DNA of 64,000 bases from Sphingomonas glaciei (GTDB lineage Bacteria; Pseudomonadota; Alphaproteobacteria; Sphingomonadales; Sphingomonadaceae): the NCBI RefSeq assembly GCF_023380025.1, contig NZ_CP097253.1, positions 2,575,001 to 2,639,000 of the forward strand, read 5' to 3'. The position numbers and the translations under genes are program-made. The notes below the pieces were generated by a model that saw only the letters and a program-made list of their open reading frames with translations, had not been told where the DNA came from and did not search any database. Each line of letters opens with the position of its first letter. Position 1 is the stretch's first letter. Below, one piece after another: positions 9,098 through 16,002 of the stretch.

Positions 9098-9781
9098 ATG
9101 GTGTGCCTTGCCGCACTCCTCCTCGCCGCCTGCCGAGCCGAGGGCGACCCCGCGACCAGCTTCCCGCCGTCCGGCCGCGATGTCGCGCCGATCGTGTCCG
9201 ACGCTTTCTCGACCGAGGACGTGCGGGATCGGGTCGGGGAGTTCGAGGCGGTGGTCGCCGCCGCCCGGGTCCAGCCCGGCATGTCGGTCGCCGACATTGG
9301 CGCGGGCGAGGGCTATTATACCGTCCGACTGTCGCCGCTGGTCGGCGTCAAGGGCCGCGTGCTGGCGCAGGACATCGTCCCCGAGACCCGCGACCGCCTG
9401 GCCGAACGCGTCCAGCGCGAAGGGCTCGACAATGTCACGGTGCGGCTCGGCCTGCCGGCCGATCCCAAGCTTCCGCCCGGTGGGCTCGACCGCATCTTCA
9501 TGGTCCACATGTACCATGAGGTGACCGACCCCTACGCCTTCCTGTGGCACCTGGTGGGGGGGCTGAAGCCAGGCGGCGAGGTGATCGTGGTCGATGCCGA
9601 CCGCCCGGTGAAGCGCCACGGTATTCCGCCCGCGCGCCTCAAGTGCGAGCTCGCCGCGCTCGGCCTTCGTCTCGACCGGTTCGAGCGCATGCCCGACGGT
9701 GACACCTTCTTCGCCGCCTTCCGTGCCGCCGGCCCGCGCCCGGCGCCGGCCGCGATCAAGCCGTGTGCTGAGCCGGCATGA
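9059..9781 (+). CDS. SAM-dependent methyltransferase with lipoprotein signal peptide
   Basis: This is a 240-residue protein if translation starts at ATG 9059. The first 24 residues form a signal peptide ending in the lipobox LLLAAC, so the mature protein would be a lipoprotein with Cys at position 25. The enzyme domain is a class I methyltransferase: motif I is VADIGAGEGYYT, followed by VLAQDIVPE, a DRIFMVHMYHEV segment and GGEVIVVDADRP. This pattern is common in exported methyltransferase-like proteins of unknown substrate. The start is uncertain. ATG 9059 has GAGGGA about 10 nt upstream, both from the REP element; ATG 9098 would give a signal peptide without positive charge and with no SD. 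Confidence 0.75.
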   Translation: MRSGASTSLGTNGMVCLAALLLAACRAEGDPATSFPPSGRDVAPIVSDAFSTEDVRDRVGEFEAVVAAARVQPGMSVADIGAGEGYYTVRLSPLVGVKGRVLAQDIVPETRDRLAERVQREGLDNVTVRLGLPADPKLPPGGLDRIFMVHMYHEVTDPYAFLWHLVGGLKPGGEVIVVDADRPVKRHGIPPARLKCELAALGLRLDRFERMPDGDTFFAAFRAAGPRPAPAAIKPCAEPA

Positions 9782-10113
9782 CCATCCCGTTCGACGACTT
9801 CCTCGCGGTCGAGATCCACGCCGGCACGGTCATCGCCGCCGAGCCGTTCCCTGAAGCGCGCAAGCCCGCCTTCAAGCTGACCATCGACTTCGGGCCCGAA
9901 ATCGGGACCAGGTGCAGCTCGGCCCAGATCACCACGCTCTACACGCCCGAGGAACTGGTCGGGCGGCAGGTGATGGCGGTGACCAACTTCGCCCCGCGCC
10001 AGATCGGGCCGTTCATGAGCGAGGTGCTGGTACTTGGGGCGTCGGACGGGGAGGGGCGCATCAGCCTGCTCGCGCCCGACCATCCCGTGCCCGACGGCGC
10101 CCGGATGCACTGA
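9778..10113 (+). CDS. csaA: tRNA-binding domain protein CsaA
   Basis: This 111-residue single-domain OB-fold protein of the CsaA/Trbp111 family binds tRNA and has been assigned export-chaperone activity in Bacillus. The family signature is visible: AVEIHAGTVIAAEPFPEARKP, KLTIDFGPEIGTRCSSAQIT and VTNFAPRQIGPFMSEVLVLG. The full expected length is present. Its ATG overlaps the methyltransferase stop (ATGA), implying translational coupling, although no functional link is obvious. Confidence 0.9.
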   Translation: MTIPFDDFLAVEIHAGTVIAAEPFPEARKPAFKLTIDFGPEIGTRCSSAQITTLYTPEELVGRQVMAVTNFAPRQIGPFMSEVLVLGASDGEGRISLLAPDHPVPDGARMH

Positions 10114-10215
10114 TCTTCGCCGGCCTTCCGCGCCGGCTTCGACCAACGGCGCTTCCCACCGGCCTCCGAGCCCCCTATCTCTGATCCCGCACCATTTGGG
10201 GGTCGGGACAAGAAC

Positions 10216-12081
10216 ATGCGCGTTGCCAAGGCGATCTGGGGCCTGCTGGTCGGGATCAAGGACGCACTCGTCCTGCTCTTCATGTTCCTGTTCTTCGCGG
10301 GGCTCTACGCCATTCTCTCCGCCCGGCCGACGCCGACCGTCAGCGACGGCGTGCTGGTGATGAACCTCAAGGCCGGGGTGGTCGAACAGCCCGCCGAGCA
10401 GGACGCCTTCGCGCTCGCCGGCGGAAGCGTCGCCGCGTCGCCGCTGGCGCTGCGCGACGTCCGCGCCGCGCTGCTCAAGGCCAAGGACGACAGCCGGGTC
10501 AAGGCGGTCGCGCTCGACCTCGACGGCTTCTCGGCCGGCCAGACGGTGGTCGCCGACATGGGCGAAGCGCTCGACGAGGTGCGCCGCAGCGGCAAGCCGG
10601 TGCTCGCTTACGCCACCGGATATGGCGACCGCGCCTACCAGCTTGCGGCCCACGCCAGCGAAGTGTGGGTCAACCCGATGGGCGGCGTCCAGCTGAGCGG
10701 CCCGGGTGGCAACAACCTCTATTTCGCCGGCCTGCTCGAAAAGCTCGGCGTCACCGCCAATGTCTACAAGGTCGGCAAGTTCAAGAGCGCGGTGGAGCCC
10801 TTCACCCGTTCGGACATGAGCCCCGAAGCGCGCGAGAATGCGCAGGCGCTGGCAGGCGCGCTGTTCGAAACCTGGCGCGACGACATCCGCAAGGCGCGGC
10901 CCAAGGCCAATGTGGACCTCGCGCTCAAGCAGCCGGTGCAATTGATCCAGGCCTCGGGCGGTGACTTTGCCGCCGCGTCGCAGCGCGCCGGGCTGGTCGA
11001 CAAGGTCGCCGACCGCCGCGGTTTCGAGAAGCGTCTGGCCGAACTCGGCGGGGTCGACGAAAAGCTCGCCGGCGGGTTCAAGCGCATCCGCCTCGACCGC
11101 TACATCGCCGCCGAAGTCCGCTCCGCACGCGGCACCGGCCCGATAGGGGTGGTGACGGTCGCCGGCAACATCGTCGACGGCAAGGCCCCGGTGGGGACCG
11201 CCGGCGGCGACAGTATCGCCGAAGCGATCGAAAAGGGTCTGCGCGACGACAAGATCAAGGCGCTGGTGGTGCGCATCGACAGCCCCGGCGGCTCGGCGCT
11301 TGCGTCCGAGCGGATCCGCCAGGCGCTGCTCGCCGCGCGCGAGAAGAACATCCCGGTGGTCGCCTCGATGGGCAATGTCGCCGCATCCGGCGGCTATTGG
11401 GTCGCCACCGCCGCCCAGCACATCATTGCCGAACCCTCGACCATCACCGGCTCGATCGGCGTGTTCGGCATCCTGCCGAGCTTCCAGGGCAGCCTGGAGA
11501 AGCTGGGCATTGCCGCCGACGGTGTCCGCACCACCCCGTTGTCGGGAGAACCCGACCTCCTCAAGGGGCCTTCGCCCGAAGCCGGGCAGCTGATCCAGCT
11601 CGGGGTCGAGAGCACCTATGGCAAGTTCCTCAACATCGTCGGCCAGGCGCGCCACAAGACTCCGGCGCAGGTCGACGCGATCGGCCAGGGCCGGGTGTGG
11701 TCAGGCGGCCAGGCTCGCCAGATCGGCCTGATCGATCAGTTCGGCGGGATGGACGAGGCGGTCGCCAAGGCGGCCGCGCTGGCCAAGCTCGATGCCGATA
11801 ATCGCGGGCTGACCTATCTCGACCGCAAGGGCAGCTGGCGCTCCGAACTCGCCGGGCTGCTGCGCGGCGATGACGACGACGCCAGCGAAAGCGACCCGTT
11901 CGCCTCGCTCCGCGCCAATCCCGATGCGCTGGCCGGCGCGGTGCTGCAGGAAGCCGAGCTGCTGCTGGGCGGCCCGACCATCCAGGCCCGCTGCCTGGCC
12001 TGTGGTCCGGCCGACGTCCGGCCGGTCGCTGCCACCCCCTCGGCGGGCTGGCTGACCCGGCTGCTCGCCTTGCTCTCCTGA
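10216..12081 (+). CDS. sppA: signal peptide peptidase SppA, 67K type
   Basis: This 621-residue inner-membrane serine protease degrades cleaved signal peptides. An N-terminal transmembrane helix at about residues 16-36 precedes two tandem S49 domains. The Lys of the Ser-Lys dyad lies in NVYKVGKFKSAVEPF in the first half and the catalytic Ser in GNVAASGGYWVATAA in the second, as in E. coli SppA. The C-terminus is unusual: after the second domain it has an acidic linker and a single CLAC (C-x-x-C) pair, then a hydrophobic Trp/Leu end. There is a long gap before rpsA. Confidence 0.93.
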   Translation: MRVAKAIWGLLVGIKDALVLLFMFLFFAGLYAILSARPTPTVSDGVLVMNLKAGVVEQPAEQDAFALAGGSVAASPLALRDVRAALLKAKDDSRVKAVALDLDGFSAGQTVVADMGEALDEVRRSGKPVLAYATGYGDRAYQLAAHASEVWVNPMGGVQLSGPGGNNLYFAGLLEKLGVTANVYKVGKFKSAVEPFTRSDMSPEARENAQALAGALFETWRDDIRKARPKANVDLALKQPVQLIQASGGDFAAASQRAGLVDKVADRRGFEKRLAELGGVDEKLAGGFKRIRLDRYIAAEVRSARGTGPIGVVTVAGNIVDGKAPVGTAGGDSIAEAIEKGLRDDKIKALVVRIDSPGGSALASERIRQALLAAREKNIPVVASMGNVAASGGYWVATAAQHIIAEPSTITGSIGVFGILPSFQGSLEKLGIAADGVRTTPLSGEPDLLKGPSPEAGQLIQLGVESTYGKFLNIVGQARHKTPAQVDAIGQGRVWSGGQARQIGLIDQFGGMDEAVAKAAALAKLDADNRGLTYLDRKGSWRSELAGLLRGDDDDASESDPFASLRANPDALAGAVLQEAELLLGGPTIQARCLACGPADVRPVAATPSAGWLTRLLALLS

Positions 12082-12340
12082 GGCGTTTGAGCTAAGGGCG
12101 CGCTCGTCGTTCCGGGTGGAGTTCCCGGGTCGGCGCCGCCAGCAGCTGTTCGTCGTTCCTTCGGCCAATCGCTCGGTCCGGTGCCTGCCCGCCCTCTCAT
12201 GGCGCGGCCCGTTTGTCCGGCATGGGGTCGGGCAAGCGGATTTCACCAACGCTTGCCAGGTCCGCCTGATGGAAAGCCTGCCCACTCGTGGGAAGGCTGG
12301 CGGCATACCGACCGAGCACGACAAGGACGCACCCTTACCC
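12082..12340 (+). promoter_or_regulatory. rpsA upstream region and 5' leader
   Basis: These 259 bases contain no separate gene. The frame of rpsA is open through nearly all of it, from an ATG at 12116, but that reading gives a composition unlike S1 and lacks conservation cues. A hairpin at 12275-12298 (AGCCT, CCCA, CTCG loop, TGGG, AGGCT) sits about 40 nt upstream of the rpsA ATG. S1 autoregulates its own mRNA in other bacteria, so a structured leader would fit. Confidence 0.4.
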
Positions 12341-14053
12341 ATGGCCACTGTTGCCAATCCCACCCGCGACGATTTCGCGGCGCTCCTCAACGAAAGCCTT
12401 GGCGGCGAGAACGAGGCCTTTGAAGGCCGCGTCGTCGTCGGCACCGTCACCGCGATCGAGAACGACCTCGCCGTCATCGACGTCGGCCTCAAGAGCGAAG
12501 GCCGCGTTCCGCTGCGCGAATTCGCCGCCCCCGGCCAAAAGGCCGAGCTGAAGGTCGGCGACCAGGTCGAAGTCTATGTCGACCGCGTCGAGAATTCGCA
12601 TGGCGAAGCGATGCTCAGCCGTGACCGTGCCCGCCGCGAAGCCGCGTGGGACAAGCTGGAAGGCGAGTTCGCCGAAGAGAAGCGCGTCGAGGGTGTGATC
12701 TTCGGCCGCGTCAAGGGCGGCTTCACCGTCGACCTCGGCGGCGCCGTGGCCTTCCTTCCGGGCAGCCAGGTCGACATCCGTCCGGTGCGCGACGTGCAGC
12801 CGCTGATGGACATCGCCCAGCCGTTCCAGATCCTCAAGATGGATCGCCGCCGCGGCAACATCGTCGTGTCGCGCCGCGCCATCCTCGAGGAAACCCGCGC
12901 CGAGCAGCGTTCGGGCCTGATCCAGAGCCTGGCCGAAGGTCAGGTCATCGAGGGCGTGGTCAAGAACATCACCGACTACGGTGCGTTCGTCGACCTCGGC
13001 GGCATCGACGGTCTGCTGCACGTCACCGATATCAGCTACAAGCGCGTCAATCACCCTTCGGAAGTGCTGGAGATCGGCGCCACCGTGAAGGTGCAGATCA
13101 TTCGCATCAACCGTGAGACCCAGCGCATCAGCCTCGGCATGAAGCAGCTTGAGAGCGATCCGTGGGATGGCGCCCAGGCCAAGTATCCGGTCGACGGCGT
13201 ATTCCAGGGCCGCGTGACGAACATCACCGAATATGGTGCCTTCGTCGAGCTCGAGCCGGGCATCGAGGGCCTCGTCCACGTGTCGGAGATGAGCTGGACC
13301 AAGAAGAACGTCCACCCGGGCAAGATCGTCAGCACTTCGCAGGAAGTCGAAGTCAAGATCCTGGAGGTCGACGGCGAGAAGCGTCGCATCAGCCTTGGCC
13401 TCAAGCAGGCCCAGACCAACCCGTGGAACGACTTCGCCGAGAAGCACCCGGTCGGCAGCCAAGTCGAGGGCGAGGTCAAGAACTCGACCGAGTTCGGCCT
13501 GTTCGTTGGCCTCGACGGCGACGTCGACGGCATGGTCCACATGTCGGACATCGCTTGGGGCGTGTCGGGCGAGGAGGCGCTTGCCCTCCACCGCAAGGGC
13601 GAGACCGTCCAGGCCGTGGTGCTCGACGTCGACGTCGAGAAGGAGCGCATCAGCCTCGGCATGAAGCAGCTTGAGCGTGGCGGCGTGGTTGCCGGCGGCG
13701 CGACCGGCGGCGAAGGCGGCGCCCGCAAGGGTGAGGTCAAGACCGTGACCGTGCTCGAAGTCATGGATGGTGGCCTCACCGTTCAGGTCGACGAGGATGG
13801 TCCGACCGGCTTCATCAAGCGCTCGGATCTCGGCCGCGACCGTGACGAGCAGCGTCCGGAGCGTTTCCAGGTCGGCCAGAAGTTCGACGCCATGGTGACC
13901 GGCACCGACCGGTCCAAGAAGCCGACCTTCTCGATCAAGGCGATGCAGATCTCCGAAGAGAAGCAGGCCGTGGCCCAGTATGGCAGCTCCGACTCGGGTG
14001 CGTCGCTCGGCGACATCCTCGGCGCCGCCCTCGAGCGCGCCAACAAGAAGTAA
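12341..14053 (+). CDS. rpsA: 30S ribosomal protein S1
   Basis: This 570-residue mRNA-binding ribosomal protein has six S1 OB-fold repeats. They can be recognised from VVGTVTAIENDLAVIDVG (repeat 1), GVIFGRVKGGFTVDLGG (2), VKNITDYGAFVDLGGIDGLL (3), VTNITEYGAFVELEPGIEGL (4), VKNSTEFGLFVGLDGDVDGM (5) and a divergent VMDGGLTVQVDEDGP (6). ATG 12341 was chosen because MATVANPTRDDFAALLNES is the family N-terminus, and an AAGGA lies about 12 nt upstream. The usual neighbour cmk is absent; sppA precedes it. A strong terminator follows. Confidence 0.97.
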   Translation: MATVANPTRDDFAALLNESLGGENEAFEGRVVVGTVTAIENDLAVIDVGLKSEGRVPLREFAAPGQKAELKVGDQVEVYVDRVENSHGEAMLSRDRARREAAWDKLEGEFAEEKRVEGVIFGRVKGGFTVDLGGAVAFLPGSQVDIRPVRDVQPLMDIAQPFQILKMDRRRGNIVVSRRAILEETRAEQRSGLIQSLAEGQVIEGVVKNITDYGAFVDLGGIDGLLHVTDISYKRVNHPSEVLEIGATVKVQIIRINRETQRISLGMKQLESDPWDGAQAKYPVDGVFQGRVTNITEYGAFVELEPGIEGLVHVSEMSWTKKNVHPGKIVSTSQEVEVKILEVDGEKRRISLGLKQAQTNPWNDFAEKHPVGSQVEGEVKNSTEFGLFVGLDGDVDGMVHMSDIAWGVSGEEALALHRKGETVQAVVLDVDVEKERISLGMKQLERGGVVAGGATGGEGGARKGEVKTVTVLEVMDGGLTVQVDEDGPTGFIKRSDLGRDRDEQRPERFQVGQKFDAMVTGTDRSKKPTFSIKAMQISEEKQAVAQYGSSDSGASLGDILGAALERANKK

Positions 14054-14065
14054 GTCTCGAAGCGA

Positions 14066-14097
14066 GACGATCCGTCGACCTCGGTCGGCGGATCGTC
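14066..14097 (+). terminator. rpsA transcription terminator
   Basis: A roughly 14-bp stem (GACGATCCGTCGAC against GTCGGCGGATCGTC, one G-U) with a tight loop is followed by TTGATTT. A smaller TCTCG/CGAGA hairpin at 14055-14067 immediately precedes it. Confidence 0.8.
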
Positions 14098-14195
14098 TTG
14101 ATTTCCGGTACTTGCGGCCCGGCGCAACATCTGACAGCTTGGCGCCAGCGGGTGGGGGCCCGGAACTGAAGCGTTAGGGTGGGGACGAAAAGACG

Positions 14196-14492
14196 ATGAT
14201 CCGGTCGGAACTGGTCAACAAGCTTTGCCACGACTTTCCCGATCTTTCCCAGCGGGAGATCGAAACCGTCGTCACCGGCATCTTCAACGAGATCACGGTC
14301 CAGTTGGCCAAGGGCGGCCGGGTCGAATTGCGCGGCTTCGGGGCCTTTTCGACCCGCCAGCGCGACGCCCGCACCGGCCGCAACCCGCGCACCGGCGAAC
14401 AGGTCGAGGTGGACGCCAAGAAGGTGCCCTACTTCAAGCCCGGCAAGGAAATGCGCGAGCGGCTGAACCTCTCCGAAGTCACTGCCGAATAG
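14196..14492 (+). CDS. ihfB: integration host factor beta subunit
   Basis: This 98-residue HU/IHF-family DNA-bending protein pairs with IHF alpha. The fold is recognisable from [40 protein letters not shown] and the DNA-arm segment with the invariant proline at [10 protein letters not shown]. Length and the rpsA-ihfB order are typical of proteobacteria. It ends before a hairpin shared with the convergent peptidase gene. Confidence 0.95.
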   Translation: MIRSELVNKLCHDFPDLSQREIETVVTGIFNEITVQLAKGGRVELRGFGAFSTRQRDARTGRNPRTGEQVEVDAKKVPYFKPGKEMRERLNLSEVTAE

Positions 14493-14501
14493 CCCGGCGG
14501 A

Positions 14502-14521
14502 GCGGCCGCTTGGACGGCCGC
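14502..14521. terminator. hairpin between convergent ihfB and M24 peptidase genes
   Basis: A perfect 7-bp stem (GCGGCCG, loop CTTGGA, CGGCCGC) lies in the 37-bp gap between the two stop codons. It has no clear U tract on either strand, so it is a candidate bidirectional terminator only. Confidence 0.5.
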
Positions 14522-14529
14522 CCCATGTT

Positions 14530-15849
14530 CTACCGTGCCATTGCCCGTTCGATCTCGGCCACCGTGCGCGGGATCGCCGTGCTCATCCGCTGCGCGCCGG
14601 TCGCGGTGACCAGGTACATGTCCTCGATCCGGATCCCGTAATTCTCGTCCTGCAGGTACAGGCCGGGCTCGATCGTCATCACCGCTCCGGCCGGAATCGG
14701 CTGCGAATAATCGGCGGCGTCGTGGACGTGCAGTCCGACGTGATGGCCGAGGCCGTGGGTGAACTGGTCGATCCGGCCGTCCCTGCGGAACACGTCGCGC
14801 GCGGCCTCCTGCAGATCCTCGTAATAGACCCCGGCACGAAGCCTGCTCGCCGCCGCTTCCTGCGCCTGCAGCACCAGTTCGTAGTCGCTGCGCTGTTTCG
14901 GGGTGAAGCGACCGCTCGCGGGATAGGTGCGGGTGATGTCGGTGGCATAACCGGTCAGGCTGGCCCCCGCGTCGACCAGGATCATGTCCCCGGCGCGGAC
15001 CGCTCCGCCATTGCCGACGTAATGGAGCGAGGCGGCGTTGCGGCCCGATCCGACGATGCTGCTGTAGGCCAGGCCGTCCGCCCCGCCGGCCTTGAACCCG
15101 GCTTCGATCACATCCTTGAGCCGGCCTTCGGTCCACCCCGGCTGGACCTGCGTCATGCCCGCCAGATGCCCGCGCGCGGTCGCCGCCAGCGCCTTGGTGA
15201 TGAGGTCGAGTTCGCGCGCTTCCTTGACCATCCGGATCGAGGTCAGGAGCTTGCTGCTGTCGGTGGTCTTCACCCCCGGAATGCGCTGCTGCACCTTGCC
15301 GTACAGCTCGAGCGAGGCGGGCACCGGCGAATCGGGACCGACCACCGGACCGAAGAAATGGAATTCCTTGAACCGCTCGGCCAGCCCGGTGACGAGGGCG
15401 CCGAGGTTCGATGTCCGCATCACCCGCGCAAAGCCCGAGCGCCGTTCGATCTCGGCGCCCAGCGGCAGGCGCTCGCGCTCCCACCGTTCGGCCTCGGGAT
15501 TGCGCGAGGGCAGGAGCAGATACTCACGGAAGCGGCGTTCGGCGGGCGCAAGGACCAGCACTGCGCCGGGCTCGTCGGTGATCCCGGTCAGCCAGGCGAA
15601 GTCGGGGTCCTGGAAGAAGGGCGCCTCCACCGGCGAATCGCCCCCGCCCCGCTTGGCGCCGAACACCACGGCGATGCCGCCGCCGAGCTTGGCCATTACC
15701 TTGCGCCGCCGCTCGGCGAAGACTTCGGGAGGGAAGGGCGAAGTCGCGATCGGGGTGCCATAGCCGCTCGGCGGGAACACCTGCGCCTGAAGCGGCAGCG
15801 CCGCACCAGTGGCGGCCATCCCGGCCAGAAGCGAACGCCGACCAATCAT
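14530..15849 (-). CDS. exported Xaa-Pro aminopeptidase-like M24 metallopeptidase
   Basis: This is a 439-residue creatinase-fold aminopeptidase that would remove N-terminal residues before proline. Metal ligands of the M24 pita-bread domain are visible: two Asp in VDAGASLTGYATDITRTY, His in THGLGHHVGLHVHD, Glu in MTIEPGLYL and Glu in GIRIEDMYL. The start at 15849 is preceded by GGGGGAG and gives GRRSLLAGMAATGAALPL, a twin-arginine-like signal peptide, so export by Tat is likely. An upstream in-frame extension to 16011 lacks these cues. It is divergent from the exported S9 peptidase, suggesting peptide scavenging. Confidence 0.9.
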   Translation of the reverse strand: MIGRRSLLAGMAATGAALPLQAQVFPPSGYGTPIATSPFPPEVFAERRRKVMAKLGGGIAVVFGAKRGGGDSPVEAPFFQDPDFAWLTGITDEPGAVLVLAPAERRFREYLLLPSRNPEAERWERERLPLGAEIERRSGFARVMRTSNLGALVTGLAERFKEFHFFGPVVGPDSPVPASLELYGKVQQRIPGVKTTDSSKLLTSIRMVKEARELDLITKALAATARGHLAGMTQVQPGWTEGRLKDVIEAGFKAGGADGLAYSSIVGSGRNAASLHYVGNGGAVRAGDMILVDAGASLTGYATDITRTYPASGRFTPKQRSDYELVLQAQEAAASRLRAGVYYEDLQEAARDVFRRDGRIDQFTHGLGHHVGLHVHDAADYSQPIPAGAVMTIEPGLYLQDENYGIRIEDMYLVTATGAQRMSTAIPRTVAEIERAMAR

Positions 15850-16002
15850 GATTGTATGTCTCCCCCGGGCGGATGGTCGCACGGAGCGGGATGGCTGCAA
15901 AGAATAATCTCCGCCGCCCGTTGGTCGAAATCTGCGTCCGCCGGCCTTTCCCCTTGCCGCGCCCTGCGCCACACTCGCGCACACACAAACCGGGGAGTTC
16001 TT

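Noticed and set aside
5839..9297. A 1152-codon open frame on the minus strand
   Set aside because: It is antisense to mrcA, prfB and the methyltransferase, all with clear motifs. Long antisense frames are expected from the high third-position GC.
9532..11655. A 707-codon minus-strand frame across csaA and sppA
   Set aside because: Antisense shadow of sppA; it shows no recognisable domain and has an unnatural Arg/Gly/Ala/Asp-rich composition.
12116..12340. An N-terminal extension of ribosomal protein S1 from ATG 12116
   Set aside because: The added 75 residues have nothing S1-like, and ATG 12341 gives the family N-terminus. Kept only as a leader finding.
14163..14180. EcfG promoter upstream of ihfB
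   Set aside because: GGAAC and CGTT are both present but only 5 nt apart.
14722..16002. A long plus-strand extension upstream of the S9 peptidase
   Set aside because: It is antisense to the M24 peptidase. The signal peptide and SD at 16003 fix the real start.
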